DNA from: JAABRU01 sp041390465
Lineage (GTDB): Bacteria; Desulfobacterota; Desulfobacteria; Desulfobacterales; Desulfococcaceae
Direction: 5' to 3'
Length of the DNA stretch: 55,719 nucleotides
Assembly (NCBI GenBank): GCA_041390465.1
Contig: JAWKPW010000030.1
Span: 1 to 55,719, forward strand
The notes under the pieces were generated by a model. It made no database searches, was not told where the DNA came from, and saw only the letters and a program-made list of their open reading frames with translations. The position numbers were made by a program, and so were the translations under genes. This document shows positions 42,288 through 53,506 of the stretch, one piece after another. Position 1 is the stretch's first letter. Each line of letters begins with the position of its first letter.

Positions 42288-43516
42288 ATGAATTCCCATG
42301 TTTTTTTGTCATTTCCTGCCATAAGCTGGAAATTTGCGGATCTGTTTTTCTCATGCGCTCGCTCTTTTTTTCCTGAACCCCCGGATGGGGTTCCGGAAAA
42401 TGAAATCAGGGAAAAATACGGACTTCCCTATGTGCTGTCTGCAAATCTGGGGCGCACAGCACTGAAAACTGGACTGAAGGCATTGCCTTTTCCGGGGAAT
42501 ACTGAAATTCTGATTCCGGATATTGTCTGTCCCACTGTCATTTATACCATACTGAAAGCCGGGTATCGTCCTGTTCTGTGTGACGTGGAAAGAGATCTGC
42601 ATGTTTCTGTTCGGACAACAGCGGAAATCTGCGATAAAAAAAATATTCGGATCATACTGGTTCCCCATCTTTACGGATTGAACGCACCGATAGATGAGAT
42701 TCAGAACTGGTGCAGGGACTCCGGTATTTTTCTGATAGATGACGCGGCGCAGGCCGTTGGACTGAAACATAAACAGCAGTATCTGGGAACCTTCGGGGAT
42801 ATGGGACTGCTGAGTTTCGGCCCTTACAAAAATATCGGCATATCCCGCGGAGGCTTTCTTTTACTCAAAGATCAGCAGTTATATCTCCGTGCAAAAAAGC
42901 AAAAACTGAAATCGGAATCAAAAATTTCTGTTTTCAGACGGATAGCAAGCTGCCTTGTCAAACTGCGGTACGGACGTTCCCTGTTTTTGACTTTGCAGGA
43001 GATGAAAAAGCGGAAAAACAGCAATACCAATGAAAAGAAAATTGCCGCTCGGACCTCTGAAACATATCTGCTGCCGCGTGAGGAAGACTATGCCCTGTCT
43101 GATGTTGAAGCCCGTCTGATTCATCTGACACTTAGACGTCAGATGCCATTTTTTCAGAACGGACAAAATCAGCCTGCTGTCTTATGAACGAACTGAAAGC
43201 ATTTCCTTTTATGGAATGTATCGGCCCGGACACAGTTCCATATGTAAAAATACCGGTTCGACTGTCTGAGGAAATCAGCGCACAGAAAGCTGTGACGTTT
43301 TTTCGCTCGAAAAAAATCGAAGCAGAAAGAATTTATACACCGCTCCATCTTCAGAAACCCTTCCGGCAGTATGCTGCATATCCTCTTTTCCGGTCTGAAA
43401 AACTCTGGAATCAGGTTATACTCATTCCCAATCCGGTACAAAACAAAGCGGGCATCAGCAGAATTGCTGATGCATTCAGACAATTTTCCACAATGAAAAG
43501 CAATTATGCTCAGTGA
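42288..43516 (+). pseudogene. DegT/DnrJ/EryC1 aminotransferase, frameshifted
   Basis: The frame from 42288 encodes a sugar aminotransferase-type PLP enzyme: LSANLGRTALKTGLKALPF, PHLYGLNAPIDEI, IDDAAQAVGLKHKQQYLGTF and FGPYKNIGISRGG with the PLP-binding Lys. After RRQMPFFQNG it shifts near a T-run (43148-43153) and again near 43185. The C-terminal part continues as VKIPVRLSEEISAQKAVTFF to 43516. Together they make a protein of about 409 residues. It may aminate a nucleotide sugar or be a pyridoxal regulator; context favours a sugar. Confidence 0.8.
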
Positions 43517-44993
43517 TATAAAGAGTCTGCTCAGACATTCCTCCATCTATGGCATATCCAATCTGCTGCAAAAGGGAATCGGATTTGTCATGATTCCCGT
43601 TTACACCCATTACCTGACGCCCAGTGATTATGGCATTCTGGAACTCATGGATCTGACCATCAATATTATTGCCATGGTCATGGGAATGCGCCTGGGAAGT
43701 GCCATTGTCCGTTACTATCATCATTATGAAAAACCGGAAGACAAGCAGGAAGTTTTTTCTACTGCCCTGCTTTTTGTTTTTGTTTCAACGGTTTTTGTTG
43801 TATGCTGTCTGGAGTTTTTTGTCCGTCCCATTTCCGGCCTTGTTCTGGGCAGTCCCGATTATTTCCGCTATTTTCAAATTATCTTCATTTCCATGGGATT
43901 TCAGACCATATCAACTGTTCCGGAAACCTGGCTGCTGACCCGGAAAAAATCTCTGGCCTATTCCCTGATTTCCATTGGCACACTTGTTTCCTATCTCTGT
44001 CTGAACATTCTGTTTATTGTGATATACCGCATGGGAGTCATGGGCATGCTGCTGAGCATGATTATCACCAAATTTCTGAATACCTCTTCCCTTCTGCTTC
44101 TCATCCGAAAGGATATAGGGTTTTCTTTTTCATGGGAAAAATTTTTCAATATGCTCCGCTTTGGAATTCCCCTGATTCCGGAATCCTTCTGCATGTTCAT
44201 GATCCATTATTCAGACAGATTTTTTGTTCAGAAATTCTGCCATCTGGATCAGTTGGGACAGTATTCTCTGGGCTACAAATTCGGATGATTCTTCCTATCT
44301 TGTGGTTGATCCCTTTTTCAGAATCTGGAATACACAGCGCTTTGAAATTGCGAAAAAAAAGATGCAGCAAATACATTTTCAAAATTTCTGACCTATTATA
44401 CCCTTATCATGCTTTTTGGCGCACTGGGCATCAGCGTTTTTATTGAGGAGGTCATTTATATCATGGCCCCTGAAGAATATCAGGGGGCGTCCGCTATTGT
44501 GTTTCTGATTGTGCTGAGCTATGTTTTTTACGGAATGGCTGACTATCTGAAGCTTGGCATTATGCTGACGTACAGAACAAAATATGCGGCTTACATAAAT
44601 ATGGCCAGTGCTGCTCTGAATCTGCTTTTCAACTGGTATTTTATCAGAAATTACGGCATAATGGGGGCAGCATTTTCAACCCTGCTGACTTTTTTCTGCC
44701 ATAGCCTGTTTACACTTGTCATTTCACAGAAACTTTATTATATTCCTTTTGAATACAAAAGACTTGCAATTGTTTTTGCCGTGTCCGGAATCCTGTACGG
44801 ACTTTCGGAAATGATTCTTATGCCCTTTGCGGCAAAATTCACAACCAAATGCCTGCTGATGATCATGTTTCCTGCACTTCTCTATATATGCGGCTTTTTC
44901 AGACAGGAGGAACTGTCAAAGGCAAAGGAACTGATTCTTTCCGCTCTGTCCAGGTTCAGAATGAAGACCGGAAGAATAAAAACAGGAGGATAA
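43506..44993 (+). pseudogene. Polysaccharide flippase (Wzx / MATE-like), two frameshifts
   Basis: The frame from 43506 (SSIYGISNLLQKGIGFVMIP, then YTHYLTPSDYGILELMDLT) is a Wzx-type flippase start with at least six helices. It breaks near 44280. A middle piece (DPFFRIWNTQRFEIAKK) lies in another frame, and a run of eight A at 44351-44358 marks the second shift. The rest, MLFGALGISVFIEEVIYIM to 44993, holds four or more helices. The assembled protein would be about 495 residues and would carry lipid-linked repeat units across the inner membrane. Both breaks could be sequencing indels. Confidence 0.85.
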
Positions 44994-45018
44994 TATCGCA
45001 TACCAACTGGAAATACTG

Positions 45019-45942
45019 ATGTTTCACCGGATAACAGGCAAAGGGGAAACATATTTTATCCCCCCCATGTCAATTGCTCACCGAAATTTTTCCCTTCTGA
45101 TGGGGCGGATGGCAAAATCATGGGAAATCATCACCATGGAAGAGGCGGCTGAGCAAATCCGGTCAGGCATATTCAAAGGCCGGGCTGCTGCCATCACATT
45201 TGATGACGGATACCGTGACAATTTTGAGACAGCAATGAATCTGCTCAAACCCAAAGGCATTCCCGCGACATTTTTTATCCCGGTTTCTCAGACAGACAGG
45301 GGAGAGCCTTACTGGTGGGATTATCTGCACAGTGTCATAAAGAAAAACCAAACCGCATTTCTGAAATGGATAAGTGACGGCAGATTTGACAGCATTGCAG
45401 ATCATATTCGTCTGGAAAGCAGAAGAATGCCGGTTTCCCGTATGGCAGTCCGTTATCTCAACACGGTGGAAAACGCATTTCGCACAGATTTTCTCAATGC
45501 CCTGCAAACTGAATTCGGCCCCTATCAAGGAGAACGGCTGCTGATGAACTGGGAGGAAATCCGTCACCTGCACAACTGCGGATTTTCTGTGGGTTCCCAT
45601 ACGCTTTCCCACATTCCTCTGACAGATTTGAATCCTGATGATGCCAAAAGAGAAATCTTTGAATCCGGAAAAATACTGTCCCAAAGAATCGGTGCACCGG
45701 TCAAAGGCTTTTCCTATCCCAGAGGGGCATGGAACAGGGAACTGGCCGTTATGGCAAAGCAGGCCGGGTATGAGTATGCTGTCACCACAGTTTTCGGAAG
45801 CAACAAACCCGGATGTGACTTATTTGCACTGTCCCGCCGTAGCATATCGGATTATCCGGATATGCGCTCATTTTTTGCTGTTCCCATGTATCTGCTGGAA
45901 ATGACCGGGCTGCTTGACAGATTCATTGCCAAAAGAAGATAA
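45019..45942 (+). CDS. NodB-type polysaccharide deacetylase
   Basis: This is a 307-residue NodB-domain protein with AITFDDGYRDNFETAMNLL (Asp-Asp of the active site), SVGSHTLSHIPLTDL (His-x3-His), FSYPRGAWNRELAVM and a C-terminal helix-rich tail. The true start is unclear: the frame is open upstream and relatives begin with I-L-M-x-H-R, which is in frame just before 45019, while AGGAGG at about 44985 has no standard start after it. A base error in the start codon is possible. Confidence 0.83.
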   Translation: MFHRITGKGETYFIPPMSIAHRNFSLLMGRMAKSWEIITMEEAAEQIRSGIFKGRAAAITFDDGYRDNFETAMNLLKPKGIPATFFIPVSQTDRGEPYWWDYLHSVIKKNQTAFLKWISDGRFDSIADHIRLESRRMPVSRMAVRYLNTVENAFRTDFLNALQTEFGPYQGERLLMNWEEIRHLHNCGFSVGSHTLSHIPLTDLNPDDAKREIFESGKILSQRIGAPVKGFSYPRGAWNRELAVMAKQAGYEYAVTTVFGSNKPGCDLFALSRRSISDYPDMRSFFAVPMYLLEMTGLLDRFIAKRR

Positions 45943-45975
45943 ACTGCAAAATCTGCTGGAAAGGAAGCTCTTTCA

Positions 45976-47082
45976 TTGGAAAAGAAACATATCACAGTCT
46001 GCATTGTCTCCCCTTTTCCCCCGCCTTTTGGAGGTATGGCTGTGCAGGCGGAAAAACTGGCATCTCATCTGGAATGTGAGGGATTTCCGGTAATCCGGGT
46101 AAGAACCAATACCGAATTTCCGGAAATTTTCCGATTTGTCTCAAAAATTCCTGTCTTGCGGACCGTCTTCAATCTTGTTCTGTTTCTGAAAAATCTGCAC
46201 AAGGCTCTTGGGAAATCAGATATTGTCTATTTTTTTACAGCCTTTTACAATTTTTTCTTCTGGGTGACCTATCCGGCAATCATACTGATTAAATTGTGCG
46301 GAAAAAAGGTGATTCTCAGTGCCAGAGGCGGGTCCGCGGGTGAATTTTTCAGACAATACCGTTGGATACTCAAACCTGTCATTTCCAAAGCAGACAAAGT
46401 GACCACTCCTTCAGGTTTTCTGGCAGAAAGCTTTTGGCAGGCATTTGGAATCAAAACAACAATTGTGCCAACAATAGCAGATTTGCATCAGTTTCATTTC
46501 CGTGAAAGAGACTGTTTTCAGCCTTTGCTGCTGTCAACCCGCAATTTGGAAGAAATATATGATGTGGCATGCATCATCCGTGCCTTCCGCATTGTCAGAG
46601 ATCGCTATCCTGATGCCCGGCTGGGAATTGCCGGGGAGGGAAGCCTGCGAAAGGAACTGGAAAAGCTGGTCTCCGATCTGAAACTGGAAGAAAGTGTTGT
46701 ATTTTACGGTTCTGTCAATCATCAGAAAATGCAGAACCTCTATCAGGAATATGATATTTGGGTAAATGCTTCCAAAGACAATCTGCCCGGAACCATTCTC
46801 GAAGCCTATGCCAGCGGCTCGCCTAGTGGTTTCCACAAATGCAGGCGGGATTCTCACATTGTTGCGGATGGAAAAACAGGTCTGCTGGCAAATATCGGGG
46901 ATCGCGGATCCCTTTGCCCGGAATATCATCAGAATTGTGGTAAATCCCGAACTTGGCAAATCACTGGCCAAAGCAGGCGCAGAATATTGTCAGATTTATT
47001 CTTGGATCAGGTAAAAGATATTCTGATTCCTTTGCTGTATTCCGCAGTGAATCAGCAGAAAAGAGCATCATGCAAAAAATAA
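45976..47082 (+). pseudogene. GT4 glycosyltransferase, several frameshifts near the C-terminus
   Basis: TTG start with AAGGAAG 8 bases upstream. The first 280 residues are intact and read as a GT-B transferase: VSPFPPPFGGMAVQAEKLAS, ILSARGGSAGEFFRQYRW, LGIAGEGSLRKELEKLV and NLPGTILEAYASG. From about 46820 the family sequence alternates between two frames: LVVSTNAGGI, then HIVADGKTGLLANIGDRG, then ARNIIRIVVNPELGKSLAKA, then QVKDILIPLL. At least three indels lie in 200 bases. The gene overlaps the next by 13 bases. Confidence 0.8.
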
Positions 47083-48089
47083 ATGTATTTATCACCGTGG
47101 ATACGGAACACAGCATTGGCGGAGCCTTTGCTGATCCAAGCCTGAAACCTGTGGGCAATGATCGCCGGATTTTCTGTCGTGCCGGGGGAAAGGATTTCGG
47201 TATTCCCATGATTATGGATACAGGCGATCATTTCGGCTTTCGGATAAGTTTTTTCCGAAACACTCAACAAATATTATTTTGGAGAAAAAGAAACACAGGA
47301 TGTCTGTCAGTATATTCTAAACCGGGGACATGATGTGCAACTCCATCTGCATCCCAATTTTTTGAATTTCACAACTCCGGAACCGGCCAAAAGATCGTAT
47401 TCGGATATGATGTATTCCTGTTCTTTGGAAAAACAGACAGAACTGATTGCAGAAGGCAAAGCGGATCTCATTCGTTATGGCGCTCCCGCACCCGTGGCAT
47501 TCCGGGCCGGAAATTTCGGTGCGGACAGAAACACGCTGATTGCTTTGGAAAAAAACGGATTTTTTATTGATTCTTCCCATAACCGTGCTTTTTTCGGGCA
47601 CAGTTGCAAACTTGGGCATATGGACAGTAATGATGCTGAAGCAGCGGAAAAGATATGGGAATTTCCCGTAACAAATTTTCTGGAAAAAAGAATCGGAACA
47701 CGGCAATATTTCCGTCCCCTTGACATAAACGGTGTGAGTTTTGCACAAATCCGCCATGTTCTGGAACAGGCACGGGAAAAAGGGCCTTTTCATATCACAA
47801 TACTGCTCCATTCCTTCAGCTTTATTCATCCGCTGAATGTTCAATACACAGAAATGCGGCCACGATGGATGGTTATCCGGCGTTTTCGGAATTTATGCGA
47901 ATATCTGGATCAGAACCGGATGATTTTCAGGTGATGACCTTTGGAGAACTGGATCGGGCAAAACTCACACAAATGAAACCGCAGCACCATTTGCCAAAAA
48001 CAGGAGGGCTGCTGTATCTGCAGCGCAACTTGGAACAACTCCGGGACAGGCTGCCTTTGCAGGCGAAAATGTCTTGCCAACGGTCATAA
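47070..48089 (+). pseudogene. Polysaccharide deacetylase-like protein, two frameshifts
   Basis: The first piece, VFITVDTEHSIGGAFADPSL to DFGIPMIMDTGDHFGF, breaks near 47250. The second, RGHDVQLHLHPNF (His-x-His metal site) to MVIRRFRNLCEYL, breaks near 47910. The last, DFQVMTFGELDR to about 48089, completes roughly 340 residues. The D-T-E and H-x-H motifs fit the WalW-like deacetylase group. It follows the glycosyltransferase with an overlap, so the pair is probably one unit. Confidence 0.75.
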
Positions 48090-48169
48090 TCAGTTATATA
48101 AACTGCAAAAATTTGATTTTATCTTCCCGTTTGTCTTCATTTTGCTTTTGAGCGAAAAAGGAGTATGGG

Positions 48170-48394
48170 ATGGAAGCCATAAAAATAAAAAAACATTTAA
48201 CCTCAGACACGGTCTGTTTCCCTGAACTCAGGGATATGATAGGAAAATATGTGGAATTTATCATACTGATTGAACCGCATCAGGAGAAAAAATCTGTGGA
48301 AAGAACACCGGGAACTGCCAAAGGTTTTATAAAAATTTCGGATGATTTTGAAGCTCCTCTGCCAGATGATATAACAGAGGAATTCTACAGATGA
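48170..48394 (+). CDS. Antitoxin-like protein (DUF2281/VapB-type)
   Basis: This 74-residue protein has KIKKHLTSDTVCFPELRDMIGKYVEFII at its start and the C-terminal D-x-x-AP-L-P-D-D-I-T-E-E-F-Y-R that is common in antitoxins paired with PIN toxins. GGAG precedes the ATG. Its stop overlaps the start of the toxin gene by 4 bases. Confidence 0.8.
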   Translation: MEAIKIKKHLTSDTVCFPELRDMIGKYVEFIILIEPHQEKKSVERTPGTAKGFIKISDDFEAPLPDDITEEFYR

Positions 48395-48765
48395 GATTTC
48401 TTTTGGATACCCATATTTTCATCTGGTGGATTCTGGATAACCCCAGACTGAATGAAGTTGCGAAAACCGCTTTAAGAAATTCTCATAATTTTTTTTATTT
48501 CAGTATTGCCAGCATATGGGAAATTGTGATAAAATCCTCCATCGGCAAAATTGTTTTGCCTGAATCACCTGAAATTTTTATTCGCAAACAGATGGTGCTG
48601 AATTCTGTTCATATGCTGAATATAAAAATTGATCATGCCTTTGCAGTGCTGCAACTGCCCATGATTCACAAAGATCCCTTTGATCGTATGCTGATTGCAC
48701 AAAGCAGTTGTGAAAACTTGACACTGATTACGGATGATTTGTTTATCAGGCAATATGATGTGTAA
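48391..48765 (+). CDS. PIN-domain ribonuclease toxin (VapC-type)
   Basis: This is a 124-residue PIN-domain protein with the acidic site: Asp in LLDTHIFIWW, Glu in SIASIWEIVIKS, Asp in HKDPFDRMLIAQ and Asp in LITDDLF. VapC toxins cut RNA and are neutralised by the partner upstream. The pair is an isolated toxin-antitoxin module within the polysaccharide locus and carries no frameshift. Confidence 0.88.
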   Translation: MRFLLDTHIFIWWILDNPRLNEVAKTALRNSHNFFYFSIASIWEIVIKSSIGKIVLPESPEIFIRKQMVLNSVHMLNIKIDHAFAVLQLPMIHKDPFDRMLIAQSSCENLTLITDDLFIRQYDV

Positions 48766-48815
48766 AAATAGATTAAACTGAGAAGATAACATAACTGACA
48801 GAGGATCCAGACGGA

Positions 48816-50960
48816 ATGAATATAATGGATGACAAAGACCGGAAAATCAAAGTGGGGATCATCGGAACAGGATTTATTGCTGATCTCCATGCGGATGTGT
48901 TAAAAAGAATCAGAAATCTTTCCATTGTCGGCTGCTGTGACATCAGCAGAGGCCAGGCTGAATCCTTTGCCAAAAGATGGAATCTGCCACATGCGTTTAC
49001 AGATATGAAGAAATTCATTGAACAGCAGCACCCGGATGTGGATCTATAAAGTTGAAAAAACGCGCCGATTATCATTTCCCCATTGCAAAACGCTGATGGA
49101 AAAAGGAGTAAACCTTTTTCTGGAAAAACCCATGTGTCTGAATGCGGAGCAGTGCAGGGAACTTGTGCAGACTGCCACAAACTGCAATGTGAAAATCGGT
49201 ATCAATCACAATTTTGTATTTTATCCCCTTTTTCAGAGACTGCGCCAGGATCTGGCTTCGGGACGCATAGGCAAACCCGAATATGTGACGGCATTTTGCG
49301 GCGGGCCTCTGGGACAGCTCGATTTTGGGAAATTCGGACACTGGATGTTTCAGGAACCGGGCAATATCATTTTGGAGCAGGGCCCTCATCCCATCTCCCA
49401 GATTCGGGAAATTCTGGGAAATATTGTGCATATGACAGCCAATGCCACAGGAAAACGGGAACTGGGCAAGGATCAGTTTTTTTATGACCGGTGGCAGGCC
49501 ATTGCCCAGTGCGAAAAAGGTCATGCCTTTCTCCATCTTTCCTTTGGAAACCGCTATGCTTCCCAGCGAACTTTGTATGTATACGGACAGGACGGGGCAA
49601 TCACAGTCGATTTTCTGAACAATACCTATCTGATTCAGGAAAAATCCGTATTTCCGGATTATCTTGATCCCACAGCCAATGCGCTGCGCTATTTTCCTCC
49701 GGTGATTGAAGGCATAAAAGGATTTGCGGATTATGCCCTGTCCAAACTGAAGATCAAAGACAGGACGGATGCTTTTTTTATGACCATGAAAAACAGCATC
49801 ACTGCCTTTTATGAGGCATTTTCTTCGGGTGCAAATCTGCCGTGCAGCGGTGAGGACGGATGCAGAGTAATAGAAAGCTGCGAAAAATGGATTGCCGCAG
49901 CCAATATTCCCCCTAATCCCGAACCTGCAAAGATTTCTGTTCAGCAGCACAGCGGGGAACAGGCTGAAGTTCTGCTTACCGGTGCAGGCGGTTTTATCGG
50001 CGGTGCATTTGCAGAACATATGATTGCCAGGGGTATCCGAATCCGGGTACTGGTCAGAAATCCCAAAGGTTTGCGTCCGGCCCTGCACTCCCCTCTGGTG
50101 CAAATCTTCAAAGGAGATATGACAGATCCGGATACGATTGAAAAAGCCGTCAAAGGTGTGAAATATGTGTATCATATGGCGCATGCGCTGGGCAAAACAT
50201 GGGATGATTTTCACCGCGTGAATGTGATGCCCGCGATGGCTTTTGCAAATGCCTGTCTGAAAGAAAATGTCAGATATTTTGTATTTGCCAGCAGCATTGC
50301 AGCCTATTATTACGGCGACATTCCCGCCGGACAGGATGTAAGCGGAAAAACACCCATTGACACAAAACCGGAGAAACGGAATCTGTATGCGGCATCCAAG
50401 ATCATCATTGAAAATATGCTTATGGATATGGTGAAAAAACAGAACCTTCCCCTGGTGATTGTACGTCCTGGCATTGTGGTGGGCAGAAACGGAATTCTGA
50501 ATCACGGTGGCGCGGGGCAGTGGACCAGAGACAATGTATGTGCTTACTGGGGGGAAGGCAGAAATGAACTTCCCTTTGTGCTGGTTGAGGATGTCGTGGA
50601 TGCTTTGGAAAAATCATGCACACGGACGGACTGGTGGAAAAGCCCTGAATCTGGTGGGATGTGCGCCTGAATAGGCGTGAGTACATCCATTTTCTGCGAA
50701 AATGTTCCGGGAGAAACATCCGGGCCTTTCCCTATCCCATCAAACTCTGTTTTCTGTCTGAGACCCTGAAATACATGATAAAATATATGACCGGTGAAAG
50801 AGGGGGATTGCTGAGTTACCGGGATATCGCGAACCGTTCTGTTCCTGCCCGGTTTGACTGTACAGAAGAGAAAACGCTGCTGCAATGGCAGCCCTGCGCG
50901 GACAGGGAAAAATTTCTTGAAAATGCAATCGGATGGGCATTTGACAGGAGAGAGGCATGA
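48816..50960 (+). pseudogene. Gfo/Idh/MocA oxidoreductase fused to an NAD-dependent epimerase, frameshifted
   Basis: The N-terminal frame has the Rossmann site KVGIIGTGFIADLHADVLKR and breaks near 49020-49070. The main frame continues KGVNLFLEKPMCLNAEQCRE (catalytic E-K-P) and LGQLDFGKFGHWMFQEPGN, to about residue 380. A second, extended-SDR domain then begins LLTGAGGFIGGAFAEHMIARG, with YAASKIIIENML, and runs to about 50600. Two or more shifts around 50610-50680 lead to the last frame (IRAFPYPIKLCFLSETLKYM, ending WAFDRREA). Intact it would be about 715 residues. The fusion would join sugar oxidation/reduction and epimerisation (inference). Confidence 0.78.
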
Positions 50961-52087
50961 GCAGGAAAAAGATTCTGCATGTAATTGAACGCTTCAATGT
51001 CGCAGGCGCGGAAATCGTGGTAAGGGATCTGCTGCGGAATATGCCCCGTGACAGATGGGAGATGGAGGTCTGCGTACTGCACGATATCGGGGTTCTGGGA
51101 AGAGAAATGACATCAGAAGGTTACACAGTCCATTTTCTGAACCGGGAAAAAGAAAAACTTTCGGATGTGCAGATGATGCAGAAAATGTACAGACTCCTGT
51201 GCAGCCGGGGGGTGAACATTGTTCATTCCCACAATCTGACCCCTTGGTATTTTACAACATTCGGCTCTCTGCCCCTGACACATATCCGTCGCTGTGTCAC
51301 CATTCACGGTTTTATGTGGGGATTTGATGTGTGGAAAAGAAAACTCCTGTATTCCATTCTGTCGCTGTTTACTGGAAAAATCATAACAGTTTCGGAAAAC
51401 ATACGGCCTCAGCTTGTCAGTATTCCTTTTTTGCATGCAGATAAAATTCAGCATATTGTCAACGGCGTGAATATGCCTCAGATTCCGGCCGGATTTGACC
51501 GGATTGAAAAGCGCAGAAGCATCGGGCTGTGTGAAAAAGATTTTGTTATCGGCACGGTGGGCCGGATTTCCCCTGAAAAAAACATCGGAATGCAGATTCA
51601 GTTGATTCATCAACTGGTGCCGCATATTCCCCATGTAAAACTCGTGGTGGTTGCGGGAAAATATTCACATGATGATTATGAAAAACTGCAGGCAATGGTG
51701 CATCAGTTCCATATTCAGGACAATGTCATTTTCACGGGACTGCGCCGGGATGTCCCCGAACTTCTCAAAACCTTTGATATTTTTCTTATGACCTCTTTTT
51801 CCGAAGCCACATCCATTGCCCTGCTGGAGGCAATGGCGGCCGGACTGCCCCCGGTGGTCAGCAATGTGGGAGGAAACAGCAATATTGTTTTGCATGAACA
51901 AAACGGAATTCTTTTTGATGTGAATGATTCTGAAAGCCTGTGTTCCCAAATTCTTTCTCTGCATCATACTCCTGAAAAAAGATACCTGCTTGCAAAACAG
52001 GCTGAAAATAGTGTGAAAAAGTATACAGTGGAAAATATGGCAAGGCAGTATGACAAACTGTATCAAATGATTGACAGGAAAGTTTGA
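50957..52087 (+). CDS. GT4 glycosyltransferase
   Basis: This 376-residue GT-B transferase has VIERFNVAGAEIVVRDLLRN, HSHNLTPWYFTTFG, VGRISPEKNIGMQIQLIHQL and the nucleotide-sugar-binding FSEATSIALLEAMAAGLPPV. It is intact, unlike most of its neighbours. It overlaps the preceding gene by 4 bases. Confidence 0.92.
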   Translation: MSRKKILHVIERFNVAGAEIVVRDLLRNMPRDRWEMEVCVLHDIGVLGREMTSEGYTVHFLNREKEKLSDVQMMQKMYRLLCSRGVNIVHSHNLTPWYFTTFGSLPLTHIRRCVTIHGFMWGFDVWKRKLLYSILSLFTGKIITVSENIRPQLVSIPFLHADKIQHIVNGVNMPQIPAGFDRIEKRRSIGLCEKDFVIGTVGRISPEKNIGMQIQLIHQLVPHIPHVKLVVVAGKYSHDDYEKLQAMVHQFHIQDNVIFTGLRRDVPELLKTFDIFLMTSFSEATSIALLEAMAAGLPPVVSNVGGNSNIVLHEQNGILFDVNDSESLCSQILSLHHTPEKRYLLAKQAENSVKKYTVENMARQYDKLYQMIDRKV

Positions 52088-52142
52088 CAGATATAACTGT
52101 AACTTTTTGATTTTTCATATAATCAATTGAGAAGTGCAAAAA

Positions 52143-53371
52143 ATGACTGACAAAACATATGCCATTGTTCCCAATTGCGAGGTGCGTGTTTCAGAAGGAA
52201 TCATCGACTCGCTGGGAAAAGAGGAATTCCGGTTGTCGGGCTGAGCAGCAGGCCCGACTGCTGTGCTTTTCATTCAAAATACCTTGCAAAAAAAATGCTT
52301 TCCCCGCCCCCAAAGAAAGAAGACAGCTTTCTTGACTTTCTGATAACATCTGTTCCCAAAGGTGTTCTGTTTTTCTCAGATGATCATACAGCCATGCTTT
52401 TTTCAGAACACCGGGAAAAACTGATGCGGGAAGGGTTTTTGATGAATCTGCCTTCCAAAGAATCCCTTCGCACGGGATTTGACAAATGGCTTTGCTATCA
52501 AAAAGCCCTGCGTGTTGATCTGCATTGTGCTTACACAAGACTGATTGAAAATGAAGATGCACTTGATGGCATAGAGAGATCAATGCCTTATCCTTTCATC
52601 ATAAAAGCAACAACACTGGCCGGAGGGAATTATGTAAAAATCAGCAAACCTTCTGAAGTCATGGCTGCATATGAAAAAATGTCTGAACTGATTTCCCGGC
52701 CTGAGAATATTCCATTGCGGCCCCGGCTGCTGGCCCAGGAATGGCTGCATTATCAGATGGAGGATATCTGGTGTGTGGAAGCCTATTATGATCAGAAGGG
52801 AAAGGCCAAGGGTTTTTTTCCGATAAAAAAGGCAAGAACGGTAATATACAGAGACGGAACTTACGGAAGCCGTCTGTATGCCGGAGAATCTCTGCCAAAT
52901 GACATACTGGCTGAATCAACACGCAGGCTTCTTGACAGTCTGGAATGGAAAGGGCTGGCACATCTGGACTGGGTCTACTGCCGGGATAAGGGGCAGTATT
53001 ATCTGACAGAAATCAATCCAAGACTTCCGGGTTTCAGTTTCTTTCCCTCCCAGGCCGGTTTTGAAATGGGATATTATTATTATGCGGATCTCACCGGTCA
53101 GCCATTTGAATGCCACCATACAGACAACACGCTGTATTTTGAAACACTTCGGTATCCGGGGGATCTCAGTTCCGCGATAGCAGCATGTTTTCGGAAGCAA
53201 TATTCCTTTTTAAAACTGTGCAAAAGCTATGCGAGAATTTTTACGGAAAAAAAAGCTGTTGTGGTGGATTATTTCAACAGCACAGACATAAAGATGACTG
53301 TATGCAATTTGCTTTTGATTGTAAAAACCATATGTGCTGAACTGCGGAAGATGTTTTATAACAAAAAATAA
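52143..53371 (+). pseudogene. ATP-grasp protein, frameshift near the N-terminus
   Basis: An ATG at 52143 begins TYAIVPNCEVRVSEGIIDSL. The frame shifts in GGGAAAAGAGG near 52215-52225, and the rest, GIPVVGLSSRPDCCAFHSKY, runs to 53371. The ATP-grasp region shows YPFIIKATTLAGGNYVKISK, then QEWLHYQMEDIWCVEAYYD, and the metal-binding YYLTEINPRLPGFSFFPSQA. One indel repairs a protein of about 409 residues. ATP-grasp enzymes join a carboxylate to an amine or thiol via an acyl phosphate. Here it may attach an amino acid to a sugar or lipid, which is inference from its place in the locus. Confidence 0.82.
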
Positions 53372-53506
53372 TCATTTCAAATTTTTTCGGATCCTGCTGT
53401 TGCTTATGCAACTGTGACAATTTCCTCTTGCAGAATTCTGCCCTGCAAACAAACTGGGTTTGGCAGTGACGTTATCGGAAAACAGACAAATGAAAGGACG
53501 CGGAAC

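Noticed and set aside
48170..48765. Toxin-antitoxin pair as part of a defence island
   Set aside because: No other defence genes flank it; it is a stand-alone VapBC-type module.
52143..52246. TGA at the end of the first frame of the ATP-grasp gene as a selenocysteine codon
   Set aside because: The family sequence continues in a different frame, so this is an indel, not a recoded stop.
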